Shown: one piece after another, positions 16,949 to 25,584 of the stretch
Position numbering within the stretch: position 1 is the first letter of the stretch
Layout: every line of letters begins with the position of its first letter
NCBI GenBank assembly: GCA_019359035.1
Contig: JAHHIC010000095.1
Span: 1-61,765, forward strand
Length of the DNA: 61,765 nucleotides
Reading direction: 5' to 3'
Source: Scytonematopsis contorta HA4267-MV1
GTDB lineage: Bacteria > Cyanobacteriota > Cyanobacteriia > Cyanobacteriales > Nostocaceae
Program-made: the position numbers and the translations under genes
The notes under the pieces: generated by a model
Database searches by the model: none
Told to the model about the DNA's origin: nothing
The model's input: the letters and a program-made list of their open reading frames with translations, nothing else

Positions 16949-17249
16949 GGTGTTTGCTCCCTTTTGTATAGGGTCAGATTAAGAATTCGCGACGCAGTAA
17001 CGCTACCAAAGTTTTTTAGAACCTAAATGTTCGTTGCTATCATCGCTTTTACCAATATTTTAGTTTATGACTGAACGATTAGTCAATGTAAAAATAATTT
17101 TTATATAAACCTGGTAAGCTACCACGCAATCTTTGATAGGTTTGTAGTAGCGCTTTAGCGCCCTTAATACTACGTAATAAATTAGGCTAAATCTATAAAA
17201 TTTATATCCCAATATAAGAGCGCTAAAGCGCTACTACGAACCCATTTTT
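16949..17249. repeat. Spacer holding an 18-base inverted repeat
   Basis: GTAGTAGCGCTTTAGCGC at 17144-17161 is answered by its exact complement at 17220-17237, with a 58-base loop. Each arm is itself nearly palindromic (AGCGCTTTAGCGC). Such elements are dispersed in cyanobacterial genomes. The rest of the 300-base spacer shows no gene; the GFA operon promoter should be in its left part. Confidence 0.6.
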
Positions 17250-17780
17250 TTAGATTTGGTTTTGTAGATATTCTTCGTATTCAACCTGGAATTCGCGTGC
17301 GTTTTCAAAATCAGCAGAAAGTTGCGAAAGTGCTTTCACGACAGCATCCTTACTTGTTTCTGCCAGGGCGATGATTTGAGGCTTTTGAGGGATGCGAAAT
17401 TGGTTGTGGTCGTGAAAAGTAATGGTGACAATCGTTCCCAATGATTTTCCTTCTGTTGACTTGATGATACTCCACATCCAACGCTGTTGGTCGGTTTCTT
17501 CTTTGTTACCCCACTCTCTGGAAATACTAAAATCGCCGGGAAACCTGGGTTCTGGATACAAGCCAACCTGTTTTAGCTGCATATAAATGGGTCGAAATAG
17601 GAAATTTAAATACGCTCCATATGCCATATCTCCTGCTTTATTGAATGCACGCAATAACTTATCGTTATGCTTTTGAAGTAAGGTTTGCCAATTTGCTGCT
17701 ATGTGACCTTCAATGTATTGAGCAAGTATAAAAATATTGCTGTTATTGTTTTGAGTAAAAAATTCTTGTAATGACTCCAT
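17250..17780 (-). CDS. Hypothetical soluble protein
   Basis: A 176-residue protein that I do not recognise. It begins MESLQEFFTQNNNSN, has a helical N-terminal half (NWQTLLQKHNDKLLRAFNKA), a central RFPGDFSISREWG and a strand-rich stretch GTIVTITFHDHNQFRIP, and ends acidic (EYEEYLQNQI). No signal peptide or membrane segment. Codon use and composition look like a real gene. It stands alone, with about 110 bases before the next gene on the same strand. Confidence 0.6.
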   Translation of the reverse strand: MESLQEFFTQNNNSNIFILAQYIEGHIAANWQTLLQKHNDKLLRAFNKAGDMAYGAYLNFLFRPIYMQLKQVGLYPEPRFPGDFSISREWGNKEETDQQRWMWSIIKSTEGKSLGTIVTITFHDHNQFRIPQKPQIIALAETSKDAVVKALSQLSADFENAREFQVEYEEYLQNQI

Positions 17781-17890
17781 CTATTGCATCCTCATTATTT
17801 TGCCGCTTCCTATTATGTCGAAAACAAATTTGGAATGATTGTAAAAAATTGACCCCCATATATTTTTACATGCTAAAGTCAGCAGCTTTT

Positions 17891-18439
17891 CTATTTGTAA
17901 TTTAACTTATATGTTAATAACAATACACCTGACTTATACTCCTTGGAATTAACTAAAGATAAATCAACTACTTTTTTACTTTTGCCAAAAAGTCTGATGC
18001 CATTACCAAAGATAACAGGGTTCAGTTTGATGATTAATTCGTCAATTAATTCATTCTCAAACAAAAAACCTGCAAAAGTTCCCCCTCCACACAAATAAAT
18101 ATCTCTCCCCGATACTTCTTTTAACTGCTTAACAAACTCAACTTCGTTTTTATCAATGACCTCAACTTGTTCCGAAGGTTTGGTGTCGAAACGTAATGTC
18201 TTAGAAAAGATATAATGCTTCATGTGGGCATAAATTGGTGAAGGTTGTCCGGGTTGAACGCCAAATTGATAGCCATACTCATATGTCGCTTTACCCATCA
18301 ATACTGTGTCGTATTGCTTCAAATTTTCCAAATACTCATTCACATGTTCTCCCTCATATAAAAATCCTTCAGTTGAGCCATCTTCATGAGAAATGAAATT
18401 ATCAAGTGTTGTGGCTATATGATAAATAATTTTTTTCAT
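17891..18439 (-). CDS. Dihydrofolate-reductase-fold protein (RibD C-terminal family)
   Basis: A 182-residue protein of the RibD_C/DHFR-like family: start KKIIYHIATTLDNFISHEDG, then YDTVLMGKATYEYG, RDIYLCGGGTFAGFLFENEL and LNPVIFGNGIRLFG. These match the NADPH-binding and substrate loops of the family found in many bacteria as stand-alone genes, usually of unknown substrate. A GAAGGTG ribosome site precedes the ATG. It lies 55 bases downstream of the ABC-F gene on the same strand and may be co-transcribed. Confidence 0.85.
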   Translation of the reverse strand: MKKIIYHIATTLDNFISHEDGSTEGFLYEGEHVNEYLENLKQYDTVLMGKATYEYGYQFGVQPGQPSPIYAHMKHYIFSKTLRFDTKPSEQVEVIDKNEVEFVKQLKEVSGRDIYLCGGGTFAGFLFENELIDELIIKLNPVIFGNGIRLFGKSKKVVDLSLVNSKEYKSGVLLLTYKLNYK

Positions 18440-18494
18440 TTTGATTCACCTTCTTTTGACAAAAAATAAGCATATTATCATTTTTATTTATATT

Positions 18495-20087
18495 CTATTG
18501 GGTCAGTAACTCATGATAATATTCCTTTACATTTTCTGGTCGATGAGTTAGAGGTTGAAGCTGACATCTTTTGATTTGGTAAGCTTGTGTAATTTCAATA
18601 CGGCTTTTGAATTCAATATCGTGAGAAATTACCCAAAGTGTACCTTGAAATTCATTTAACCCATCGATAATTTGGTTGATAGTCTCTACATCTAAATTGT
18701 TTGTTGGTTCATCTAAAATTAGCAAATCAATATCAGCAATGCTAATCATTGCGATTGCCAACCTTGCTAATTCTCCTCCACTTAATGACGAAGCTTTTTT
18801 AAAAACATCATCATTAAAGAAAAGAAAATGCCCTAATTGCTGTCGGAGTAATTGATAGTCTAAATCGGGGTTTGAATATTGCATATTTTCTATAATTGTA
18901 AAATCTCTATTTACAAATTCATAGGTTTGGTCAAGATAAACCAGCTTTATAGTAGGAGCAATCATTATTTCACCCTTATCTAAAACCGCAGGAGAATCCT
19001 TGAATCCTAGAATTGCCTTAGCTAAACTCGATTTTCCTGAACCATTTGCTCCAGCAATTGCTATTCTGTCACCATTAGAAACATGAAGTTGGATATTTTC
19101 GATTAATACGCAATTACCTAGTTTTAAATTTGCTCCTTGAATATCGATTAAATTTCTACGTTTTTGACTACGTTCTGACAATTGAATCTGAGTTGCTTTT
19201 GTTGTTTTGATTTTTGACTGCGAAACTTTCTCTGTAGCCTTCTCAACTGCCGCTTCATGTTTTTTCTTAGCAATTCCTGCTGTTACTTCGGCTTTTCGCT
19301 TCAACCCACCAGCAACAATTGTGGGAAGACTACCTGCAAGTTTTTTTCCTTGTTGACGAGATTTAGCAGCTCGTTGTTGTTCCTTTGTTGCTTGATGAAC
19401 GGCTTTTGAGAGTTCCTTTCGTGCTACCTCATGTGTACGTAAAGCTGTTTGGTGTTCGATTTCTTTTTGCGAACGATAGAAGGAATAGTTACCACCATAT
19501 ACTTTTACTGCTTCATGTGTTAACTCCCAAATCGTGTTGACAACTTGGTCAAGAAAAAATGGTTTGTGTGAGACAATGACAAAAGCACCCGAAAAGTCTT
19601 GCAATGCTTGGCTTAACTGCTCCAATGCTACTAAGTCTAAGTGATTTGTTGGCTCATCTAATAGTAAAATATCGGGCTGTTTGGATAGAGCAGTAGCTAA
19701 CCAGAGTTTTGTTAATTCTCCACCACTTAAACTACTAATCGACTCAGATAAAGAAATTTCTGTTGCAAATTGTGACTCTAAAAGTGTTGTCACTGTCCAC
19801 CATTCATCAGAGATAGAATTAAGCCAGTCAAGTACTGAATCTTTGGATGCAACCGAATTTAATTGAGGTAGGTAATAAATACTACCCGTCCGAATCGTTT
19901 CTCCTGTCTTTGGAGTAAGTTGACCTGCAAGAAGTTTGAGCAATGTGGATTTACCACTACCGTTACAACCAATCAAACCAATGCGATTACCCGGTTGAAT
20001 CGCAACATTTATATCCTGGAATAATACCCTTGAACTAGGAAGTTCATAAGTTAGATTACTCCCATTAAGAATTGTTTTCTGCTGCAT
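18495..20087 (-). CDS. ABC-F family ATPase (ribosome-acting, possible antibiotic protection)
   Basis: A 530-residue protein with two ABC ATPase domains and no membrane segments. Domain 1 has Walker A GCNGSGKST, signature LSGGELTKL and Walker B LLLDEPTNHLD; domain 2 has ANGSGKSS, LSGGELARL and LILDEPTNNLD. The linker (about 215-300) is long and very basic (RAAKSRQQGKK, GGLKRKAE), as in ABC-F proteins that reach into the ribosome. Some ABC-F members dislodge macrolide, lincosamide or pleuromutilin drugs; others are housekeeping factors. The leader upstream contains a six-residue reading frame and hairpin-forming arms, which is how several resistance ABC-F genes are regulated, so a resistance role is plausible but unproven. 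Confidence 0.85.
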   Translation of the reverse strand: MQQKTILNGSNLTYELPSSRVLFQDINVAIQPGNRIGLIGCNGSGKSTLLKLLAGQLTPKTGETIRTGSIYYLPQLNSVASKDSVLDWLNSISDEWWTVTTLLESQFATEISLSESISSLSGGELTKLWLATALSKQPDILLLDEPTNHLDLVALEQLSQALQDFSGAFVIVSHKPFFLDQVVNTIWELTHEAVKVYGGNYSFYRSQKEIEHQTALRTHEVARKELSKAVHQATKEQQRAAKSRQQGKKLAGSLPTIVAGGLKRKAEVTAGIAKKKHEAAVEKATEKVSQSKIKTTKATQIQLSERSQKRRNLIDIQGANLKLGNCVLIENIQLHVSNGDRIAIAGANGSGKSSLAKAILGFKDSPAVLDKGEIMIAPTIKLVYLDQTYEFVNRDFTIIENMQYSNPDLDYQLLRQQLGHFLFFNDDVFKKASSLSGGELARLAIAMISIADIDLLILDEPTNNLDVETINQIIDGLNEFQGTLWVISHDIEFKSRIEITQAYQIKRCQLQPLTHRPENVKEYYHELLTQ

Positions 20088-20275
20088 ATTTATGCTCCAT
20101 CTTGGTTTTTACTGACAGTCCTTGTAGCGCAAGACTGTGGCGCAGTATTATCAAGAGGTCGCTAACTATTTAAAGCTAAATCAAAACTAAATACATGACT
20201 CTAAGTAATTCAAAGAGCGCAGTACTTGAAGAAACAGATTTTTTTTCGGTTAAGTTAGCGACGAGCAGTAATTTT
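20088..20275 (-). promoter_or_regulatory. Leader of the ABC-F gene with a tiny reading frame and alternative hairpin arms
   Basis: On the minus strand the leader holds TCGCTAACTTAA (about 20260-20248), a six-residue frame MYLVLI with TAG stop (20196-20176), then TAGTTAGCGACC (about 20169-20158), whose TAGTTAGCGA can pair with TCGCTAACT of the first arm. A second pair of similar segments, TACTGCGCTC and TACTGCGCCAC, occurs once before and once after the small frame. This layout would let ribosome stalling on the small frame change the fold. Only the sequence elements are seen; function is inferred. Confidence 0.35.
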
Positions 20276-20571
20276 CATGATTTTAGAGGTCTGAAAAACG
20301 TTATATATTACAATGTAGCACAGAAAAGTAAAATTAGTTAAAAATTTAAAAATTTATTGTAATGCCAGAAAGGCTTAATCTGCCGTTGAGAGTAAGTGGG
20401 AGTTGCGGACGGTTACTAGAATATTCAGTAAGCGATTCGCTTGTCACCCCAGCATTCAAGGAATCGCTTGCTGACATTTTAAGTGAAAACTTTAACTATT
20501 TAACAATAAAAGTTTGACCGGAAAGTTTAATTTGACCGTTGATATCAAAAAGTCCAAATCTACCTTCGCGG
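20276..20571. other. Spacer without recognisable genes
   Basis: No protein-like frame was seen here. The sequence contains AAGCGATTCGCTTG (about 20431), a short dyad, and a stretch rich in A and T near 20340 that may hold the start of the leftward ABC-F transcript. Confidence 0.3.
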
Positions 20572-20715
20572 ATGGAAGTAGCATTAAATGAAAATACACC
20601 TGCTGAAATTCTCCAAGAGTTAGCATTACAAGAAAAATCAGAAATGTTGCTTTCTCTTTATGATGTTGACCCATACTCAGAAGTCATGCCACCAGAATAT
20701 GAGAAGTCTAAATAA
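20572..20715 (+). pseudogene. Short remnant resembling a leucine-rich-repeat-variant (LRV) protein
   Basis: From the ATG at 20572 the frame gives 47 residues: MEVALNENTPAEILQELALQ, then EKSEMLLSLYDVDPYSEVMPPEYEKSK read in two parts. The run ALNENTPAEILQELA closely fits the LRV/HEAT-like repeat ANPNTP-x-EVLEQLA that is common in cyanobacterial repeat proteins. In-frame sequence upstream (SPNLPSR) also fits a repeat before a stop appears. There is no ribosome site. I read it as the tail of a lost repeat protein. Confidence 0.4.
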
Positions 20716-20800
20716 TATTTCAAACAACTAATTGTCACCAGGGAGCGTGTTAACATTTGTAAAATGGAATAAACATCACATAATTACGACGCGAACAATT

Positions 20801-21070
20801 TTATTTTGATTTTCGCTTCGACGATTTTGGCGGTGTCCGGTGTGCGCCAAAGTATTTTTCACTGCGATAGCGTAGCCACACCCGCAACTGTTGCGGAATC
20901 CGGTCTTTTTGTTCTTTTGTCAGCGTGTTATAAAGGGCTAAAGCTTTTTCTCGCTCACCTCGACAAGCTGGGTTGTTATGAGCATCCCAGTAACTACGAG
21001 CAACTCGAATTCGCCGACAAACTTCTTTGATAAGTTCTTCTCCCACCAAGAGATTTTCTTGTTTTGCCAT
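20801..21070 (-). CDS. Small basic conserved-looking protein of unknown function
   Basis: An 89-residue protein: MAKQENLLVGEELIKEVCRR, then ARSYWDAHNNPACRGERE, KALALYNTLTKEQKDRIPQQ and a very basic end (PPKSSKRKSK). Composition is protein-like, with Trp, Tyr and charged residues well spread and a helical pattern, so I take it as real. I do not recognise a domain. The Lys-rich tail might touch nucleic acid. No operon partner. Confidence 0.55.
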   Translation of the reverse strand: MAKQENLLVGEELIKEVCRRIRVARSYWDAHNNPACRGEREKALALYNTLTKEQKDRIPQQLRVWLRYRSEKYFGAHRTPPKSSKRKSK

Positions 21071-21422
21071 AGTTAAACCACAACACTTACTCTTAATCTT
21101 AACTGTTTCTTACCCTATTCTAAAACACCAATATGAATAATTGGGATATCTCTATTGTTGCGCCTGTATATTACCCCGTTGTTCGCCTAGAAAGCACTAA
21201 GAGACTTAGAGGGAAATTTGCTCTTTGATAAAACTGTTCAGCAAATCTTTACGATTGAAAATGGCTTAATAACTATCTTTGAAATCGGAAATGTCGAACC
21301 ATTATTAAACAATGAGACTTTTCAATGAGCAAAAATTTACTGTTGCTCATATTTTGGATAAAATGAACAAAACCTGGATAATACTTGCCTTAAATTAACT
21401 TTATTTGCTAGGTTTAAGCAAA
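21071..21422 (+). other. Spacer with two short protein-like scraps
   Basis: A 31-codon frame from 21133 (MNNWDISIVAPVYYPVVRLE...) ends at 21228, and in another frame 21224-21328 reads DKTVQQIFTIENGLITIFEI then GNVEPLLNNETFQ before TGA. Both look more like broken gene than random spacer, but I cannot name the family and they may come from one frameshifted gene. The methyltransferase start follows at 21423. Confidence 0.25.
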
Positions 21423-22154
21423 ATGCCTGAAGACAAAGAGTTCTACGATATTCCAGAGGTACTAGAGAATTACCTCGCACACCGCAGGCGACCTGACAAT
21501 CCCAATAACGCACTAGAACGTCCGCTTTTTCTAGAACTTGCGGGTGACCTAAGCAATCTGGACATTATTGATTTAGGATGTGGGGACGCCTCGTTTGGTA
21601 AAGAGGCTCTACTTCAAGGTGCTAGCTCGTATGAAGGTGTTGAGGTCTCGGAGGCGATGTTTGACGTTGCCCGAAAGACGCTTGTAGGCACATCAGGGAA
21701 AGTTCATCATGAAAGTATAGAAAAATGGCGGGCAAAAGATAAGCAGGTTGATTTGGTGTCGTCACGGCTTGCACTAAATTACGTTGAAAACCTCAAACCC
21801 GTGTTTCAAGAAGTCTATAAGTCGCTTCGTCCTGGTGCTCGGATGATTGTATCGGTCGAACATCCTGTCATTACATCCAATTTTGCGAGTTTAGCAGAAG
21901 GTCGCCGCACTACGTGGTTGGTTGACAACTACTTCAAGCCAGGGGCAAGAATGCACATGTGGCTGGGTTCGGAAGTCACGAAATACCACCACACTTTAGA
22001 AGAATATTTTGACCTTGTTTATTACGCTGGCTTTGAACTAGAGCGTGTACGAGAATCATGTCCCAAAAGAGACAATTTTTTGAGCCAGAAGGAATATGAG
22101 CGGCGTTTACGAATTCCGCTATTTTTGTTTATTGCTGCACGTAAGCCGAAGTGA
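21423..22154 (+). CDS. Class I SAM-dependent methyltransferase
   Basis: About 243 residues from the ATG at 21423 (MPEDKEFYDIPEV); a TTG at 21405 would add six residues. Motif I is LDIIDLGCGDASFG and motif III-like VSSRLALNYVENL is followed by PVFQEVYKSLRPGARMIVSV, the post-motif typical of the Methyltransf_11 group. A C-terminal region with HMWLGSEVTKYHHTLEEYF is shared with uncharacterised small-molecule methyltransferases. Substrate unknown. No operon partner; a MITE-family arm follows 37 bases after the stop. Confidence 0.85.
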   Translation: MPEDKEFYDIPEVLENYLAHRRRPDNPNNALERPLFLELAGDLSNLDIIDLGCGDASFGKEALLQGASSYEGVEVSEAMFDVARKTLVGTSGKVHHESIEKWRAKDKQVDLVSSRLALNYVENLKPVFQEVYKSLRPGARMIVSVEHPVITSNFASLAEGRRTTWLVDNYFKPGARMHMWLGSEVTKYHHTLEEYFDLVYYAGFELERVRESCPKRDNFLSQKEYERRLRIPLFLFIAARKPK

Positions 22155-22191
22155 CTGTCGGTCTTCACTCGTCGCTCAAGTTGCCTCTTTA

Positions 22192-22305
22192 AGAGGGTGT
22201 TTATAAATAAAATATTAAGACACCATCCATACTATAAGCCAGTGACTAAAGTCACTGTCTAAAAGCTAAAGTCCTCGTCATAGGACTAATTTAAGAAATA
22301 AGATT
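22192..22305. repeat. Single arm of the MITE-like repeat family
   Basis: AGAGGGTGTTTATAAATAAA and the following AAGCCAGTGACTAAAGTC and TAAAAGCTAAAGTCCTCG match one arm of the element at 13966-14222, here preceded by TA. No opposite arm is found, so this is a half element or a recombination product. The copy most resembles the right arm of the complete element. Confidence 0.6.
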
Positions 22306-22357
22306 TTTTAAATTATCTTAAATTTTATAAAACATCTAATATTACTTCACGAAATGC

Positions 22358-22403
22358 CTGATACAAATAAAACCCGTAGAGACGCGATTTATCGCGTCTC
22401 TAC
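22358..22403. repeat. Dispersed repeat CTGATACAAATAAAA plus 13-base-pair GTAGAGACGCGAT hairpin
   Basis: GTAGAGACGCGAT (22376-22388) and ATCGCGTCTCTAC (22391-22403) form a perfect stem with a two-base loop. The 15 bases CTGATACAAATAAAA just before it recur at 50760 before a very similar hairpin, so the repeat unit is longer than the palindrome. It lies downstream of the methyltransferase in a gene-free stretch of nearly 390 bases. Confidence 0.65.
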
Positions 22404-22541
22404 ATTCTTTTCAGGAGATGTCTAATAAATAAAGAATCTTTACAAACTCATAATATGGAACTGTCTCCACAAAGTCTTGCAAATTCTTGTACTTTTGAGC
22501 AAATTCTTACCGATTTTTTTGCTGTAAATTGTTAATGGAGA

Positions 22542-23525
22542 CTACTTATTCTTAGCTTTATTCTCCAGTGCCTGTTGAGCAGTGCGGAATTTTTCCCCAT
22601 CTTGGATATGTTCTCCAATCAAAGAAATACAAACTGCTGCTTCTGCACGAGTCACGGGTTGTTGCGGCTTAAAAGTTGCGGTGGCTCCAAAAGTACGTTC
22701 AATATTCTTAAAAGTATTACCTTCAAATGTCTCCTTGTAAGTGTTTGAGAAACTTCTGTATTCGGTATTGAATGCGCGTATAAATTTTTTCGATATCTGC
22801 TCTCTATCCGTCCAGCGAGGTACATTAACAGCAAATTCAGTATTTAACTTAGCTTCCTGTCCATTAAATTTTGTGAAATCATAGACTCCTCCCCTATCCA
22901 CAGCAATTTTGATAGCTACCATTTGCTCTCTAGTCAGTGGTTGGTCTGGTGCAAATGTTTTCTCGTCAAACCCAGAAACAAAACCCGTATTAAGTAATCC
23001 CTGAATATAACGGAAATTCGGATGAGTGGGAGGTACATCAGCAAAAGTCGCTTGTCCACCTTCAGCTTCTCTAATTTGCTTATCTTGCTCAACCCAAATC
23101 GCATTATTCGCTCGCACCAATAAGCGCATAAAATCACCGCGAGTAATATTTGATTGCGGGCTAAATTTACCACTGGTGCTATCAAATACTCCTAATTTTG
23201 CCAATTCAGTAATTTCTTTTTCTCCAAATACACCTTTAATATCCTCAAAAGCAACTTGTTTTATTTGAGCAGACTCTACAGGTGTAGGAGATGATGAATT
23301 TAGGGGTGTGCTTTGTGGAGTTGATGCTAGTCCCGCAGCTGGAGTAGTATTTACCGAAGTATTCGCAGCTACATTAGAAGGTATTGGTTGTGGTTGCTTT
23401 GATATAAACGCACCTCGGAACCATTGAGGACCAAATAGTAATAAAGCAATAATTCCTGATGCCCCCAAGAATCCGCCAATCACCAGAGTTCTAAAAAACT
23501 TAAGTATATTTGATATTTGTGACAT
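22542..23525 (-). CDS. SLH-domain protein with N-terminal membrane anchor
   Basis: A 327-residue protein. Residues about 15-30 (TLVIGGFLGASGIIALLLFG) form one membrane segment or uncleaved signal, followed by a Pro/Ser/Thr-rich linker (about 40-85). Then come S-layer homology modules: FSPQSNITRGDFMRLLVRAN, FAPDQPLTREQMVAIKIAVD and a last FKPQQPVTRAEAAVCISL. SLH modules bind peptidoglycan-linked polymers, so the protein probably bridges the inner membrane or periplasm and the cell wall, as in cyanobacterial envelope anchoring. Single gene, no clear partner. Confidence 0.85.
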   Translation of the reverse strand: MSQISNILKFFRTLVIGGFLGASGIIALLLFGPQWFRGAFISKQPQPIPSNVAANTSVNTTPAAGLASTPQSTPLNSSSPTPVESAQIKQVAFEDIKGVFGEKEITELAKLGVFDSTSGKFSPQSNITRGDFMRLLVRANNAIWVEQDKQIREAEGGQATFADVPPTHPNFRYIQGLLNTGFVSGFDEKTFAPDQPLTREQMVAIKIAVDRGGVYDFTKFNGQEAKLNTEFAVNVPRWTDREQISKKFIRAFNTEYRSFSNTYKETFEGNTFKNIERTFGATATFKPQQPVTRAEAAVCISLIGEHIQDGEKFRTAQQALENKAKNK

Positions 23526-23700
23526 AGTATTCTCCCTATATAAAGATTAAGTACTTAGCATCTAAAGACAGCCCGTGTACTTGGGGTAGCCAGCCTACAA
23601 ATACTACTACATAAGTCTATTTACAAGTCAGTGTTGTGAGTTACCTAATTACAACTTGAAAAAACGTGCAGATTGAGCTTACTCAATAAAGTAGTATTAT

Positions 23701-24188
23701 TTAATACATTTTAATCACTGGAAGGGTCGGATTAATAAACGCCGTTTCTAAGAAGTTGAAATACAGCCACCACAAACAAGCAGCAAGCGCAAATCCACTA
23801 ACTGCTGCAAAAGTCGGGATTAAGTCCCAATTTGTAGTAGTAGTGCCAGTGGCAACAGAAACAATTGCTTCACCCAAAACAATTAGCGTTAACAGACCAA
23901 ACCTTTCTGGCAAATGTGACGGATGTACGGGTGTATTAGCAAACTGCCTTGACCCAACAATTGGTGTACTTAACTCGATTATCATTGCCACAGCCCAACA
24001 AAAGTAACGAATTGGAGCAGGTGTTGCAAGTGAAACCATCCAGAGAATAGTACTGGGAATATAAGAAGCTAGGTATAAATTTAAACTATATTTTGCTACA
24101 GAAACATGACGAACCACTCGCACGTATAATATTAAAATAATTGTGCGAATAGCTACATACGATAAGGTAAATCCAATGGCGAAGTTTG
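23701..24188 (-). pseudogene. ltrA: LtrA-like membrane protein, both ends lost
   Basis: The frame reads NFAIGFTLSYVAIRTIILIL, then HPSHLPERFGLLTLIVLGEA, the hallmark region of low-temperature-requirement protein A. LtrA proteins have about 370-400 residues and ten or so membrane helices; only about 160 residues remain here. The N-terminal third is replaced by the 3' end of the sensor-kinase gene, which reads in another frame through the first LtrA codons, and the C-terminus stops after FNFLETAFINPTLPVIKMY. A deletion has therefore joined two genes. The remnant is probably non-functional. Confidence 0.75.
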
Positions 24189-25571
24189 ACAACCAGTATG
24201 ATGAGATTGGTCGATAGGTAAATAAACACGGAAGCATGTTTCACCTGGCTGAGACTCAAAGTGAATATCACCTTTGTGTCTTTTGGTAATAATTCGATAG
24301 GCAATATCTAAACCTAATCCAGTCCCAGCACCAACATCTTTTGTCGTAAAAAAAGGTTCAAATATACGAGATTGAATCGCTTTTGGAATACCCACACCAG
24401 TATCAGTAAATTCTATTAAAATACAAGTATTATCCTTGGTTGTTCTAATCGTTAACAGACCCTTAGCATTCATTGCATCAATCGCATTATCGATTAAATT
24501 AGTCCATACTTGATTAAGTTCGCTACCATAAGCAGTGATATTGGGTAAACTTTGGTCATACTCCCGTTTAACGGTAATACCTTTTTTCAACTTATGGCCA
24601 AAAATAATTAAAGTGTTATCAATACCCTCATGTATATCTACCTCTTGCAATGAAGCTTTATCCATATAAGAATAATTCTTCACAGCTTGAACTAACTCAG
24701 AAATACGAGATGTACTTTGTTCAATCTCATTTAGTAAACAAGTTTGAGCAAAAGTCATTTCTAACCAGTTAATTACTAATTCTAATTTTTCTTCCGGTAT
24801 GTTTTTAGCAAGATTATCTAACTTTTGATTATCTATACCAACATGAACTAAAGTCGGGGAAATTTTCCAGCTATTACTAATATCATGGTCTTCTAACCAG
24901 TTAGTTACCTCATCTTCCTTATCACTTTGGGTGAGTGGGTCGAATTTGATAGAATTACTTTTACTATTGCGTTCAAACTCAGCAAGAAAATCTAATTGTT
25001 TTTGTTCAAGAGAATTGAGTTGCCAAGTTAAAGATTGCAATTTTTCTAAATTATCACGTAATTTTGATGCTGACCTTGTACCAGCAGCAGCGGGATTATT
25101 TAACTCATGAGCTAAACCTGCTGAAAGTTTACCCAACGCGGCTAATTTTTCTTGTTGCCGAAGTTGCGCTTCTACATCTTTGCTGCGTTCTATCATCGCA
25201 GTGAGAATAACATCAGCTAAAGGCGAACATTCAGCAATAATCTGTTTAAAAGTATCGCTATCAATTTGCAAAACCTTAGCTGTAGTTAGCGCACGAGCAC
25301 TTGCTATAGAAGCAGCACCAGTTAGCATAGAAATTTCACCCATAAAATCACCACGACGGTGAATAGTTAGTAGTTTTGTTTCCCCACCAACTTGTTTAGT
25401 AATTTCGATTTCCCCTTCCAGGACAACACGAAATTCGTAGCCCACTTCACCTTCAGAAAATAAAACATCTCCAGCATTAAGAGAAATCTCTATACCATGT
25501 TCCTGCATTTTCTGCAAAGCTTCTTCAGATAACTTAGGAAATAATTTATTTTGATTAGGGTCATGGAGCAT
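24153..25571 (-). CDS. Sensor histidine kinase with cyclic-nucleotide-binding-type N-terminus (copy 1)
   Basis: A 472-residue soluble kinase. Residues about 10-125 form a CRP-like cNMP-binding fold (GDVLFSEGEVGYEFRVVLEG, RRGDFMGEISML); a coiled helix leads to the phospho-acceptor box AGLAHELNNPAAAG (His155). The ATPase has N box ELNQVWTNLIDNAIDAM, G1 DTGVGIP and G2 GTGLGLDIAYRI. The last 16 or so residues (DQSHHTGCQ...) have no counterpart in copy 2 and are read out of frame from the LtrA remnant, so the natural stop was lost by deletion. It lies 13 bases after copy 2 in an operon headed by the REC/TrxR-like gene. Confidence 0.88.
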   Translation of the reverse strand: MLHDPNQNKLFPKLSEEALQKMQEHGIEISLNAGDVLFSEGEVGYEFRVVLEGEIEITKQVGGETKLLTIHRRGDFMGEISMLTGAASIASARALTTAKVLQIDSDTFKQIIAECSPLADVILTAMIERSKDVEAQLRQQEKLAALGKLSAGLAHELNNPAAAGTRSASKLRDNLEKLQSLTWQLNSLEQKQLDFLAEFERNSKSNSIKFDPLTQSDKEDEVTNWLEDHDISNSWKISPTLVHVGIDNQKLDNLAKNIPEEKLELVINWLEMTFAQTCLLNEIEQSTSRISELVQAVKNYSYMDKASLQEVDIHEGIDNTLIIFGHKLKKGITVKREYDQSLPNITAYGSELNQVWTNLIDNAIDAMNAKGLLTIRTTKDNTCILIEFTDTGVGIPKAIQSRIFEPFFTTKDVGAGTGLGLDIAYRIITKRHKGDIHFESQPGETCFRVYLPIDQSHHTGCQTSPLDLPYRM

Positions 25572-25584
25572 AAGAAAACCTCAC

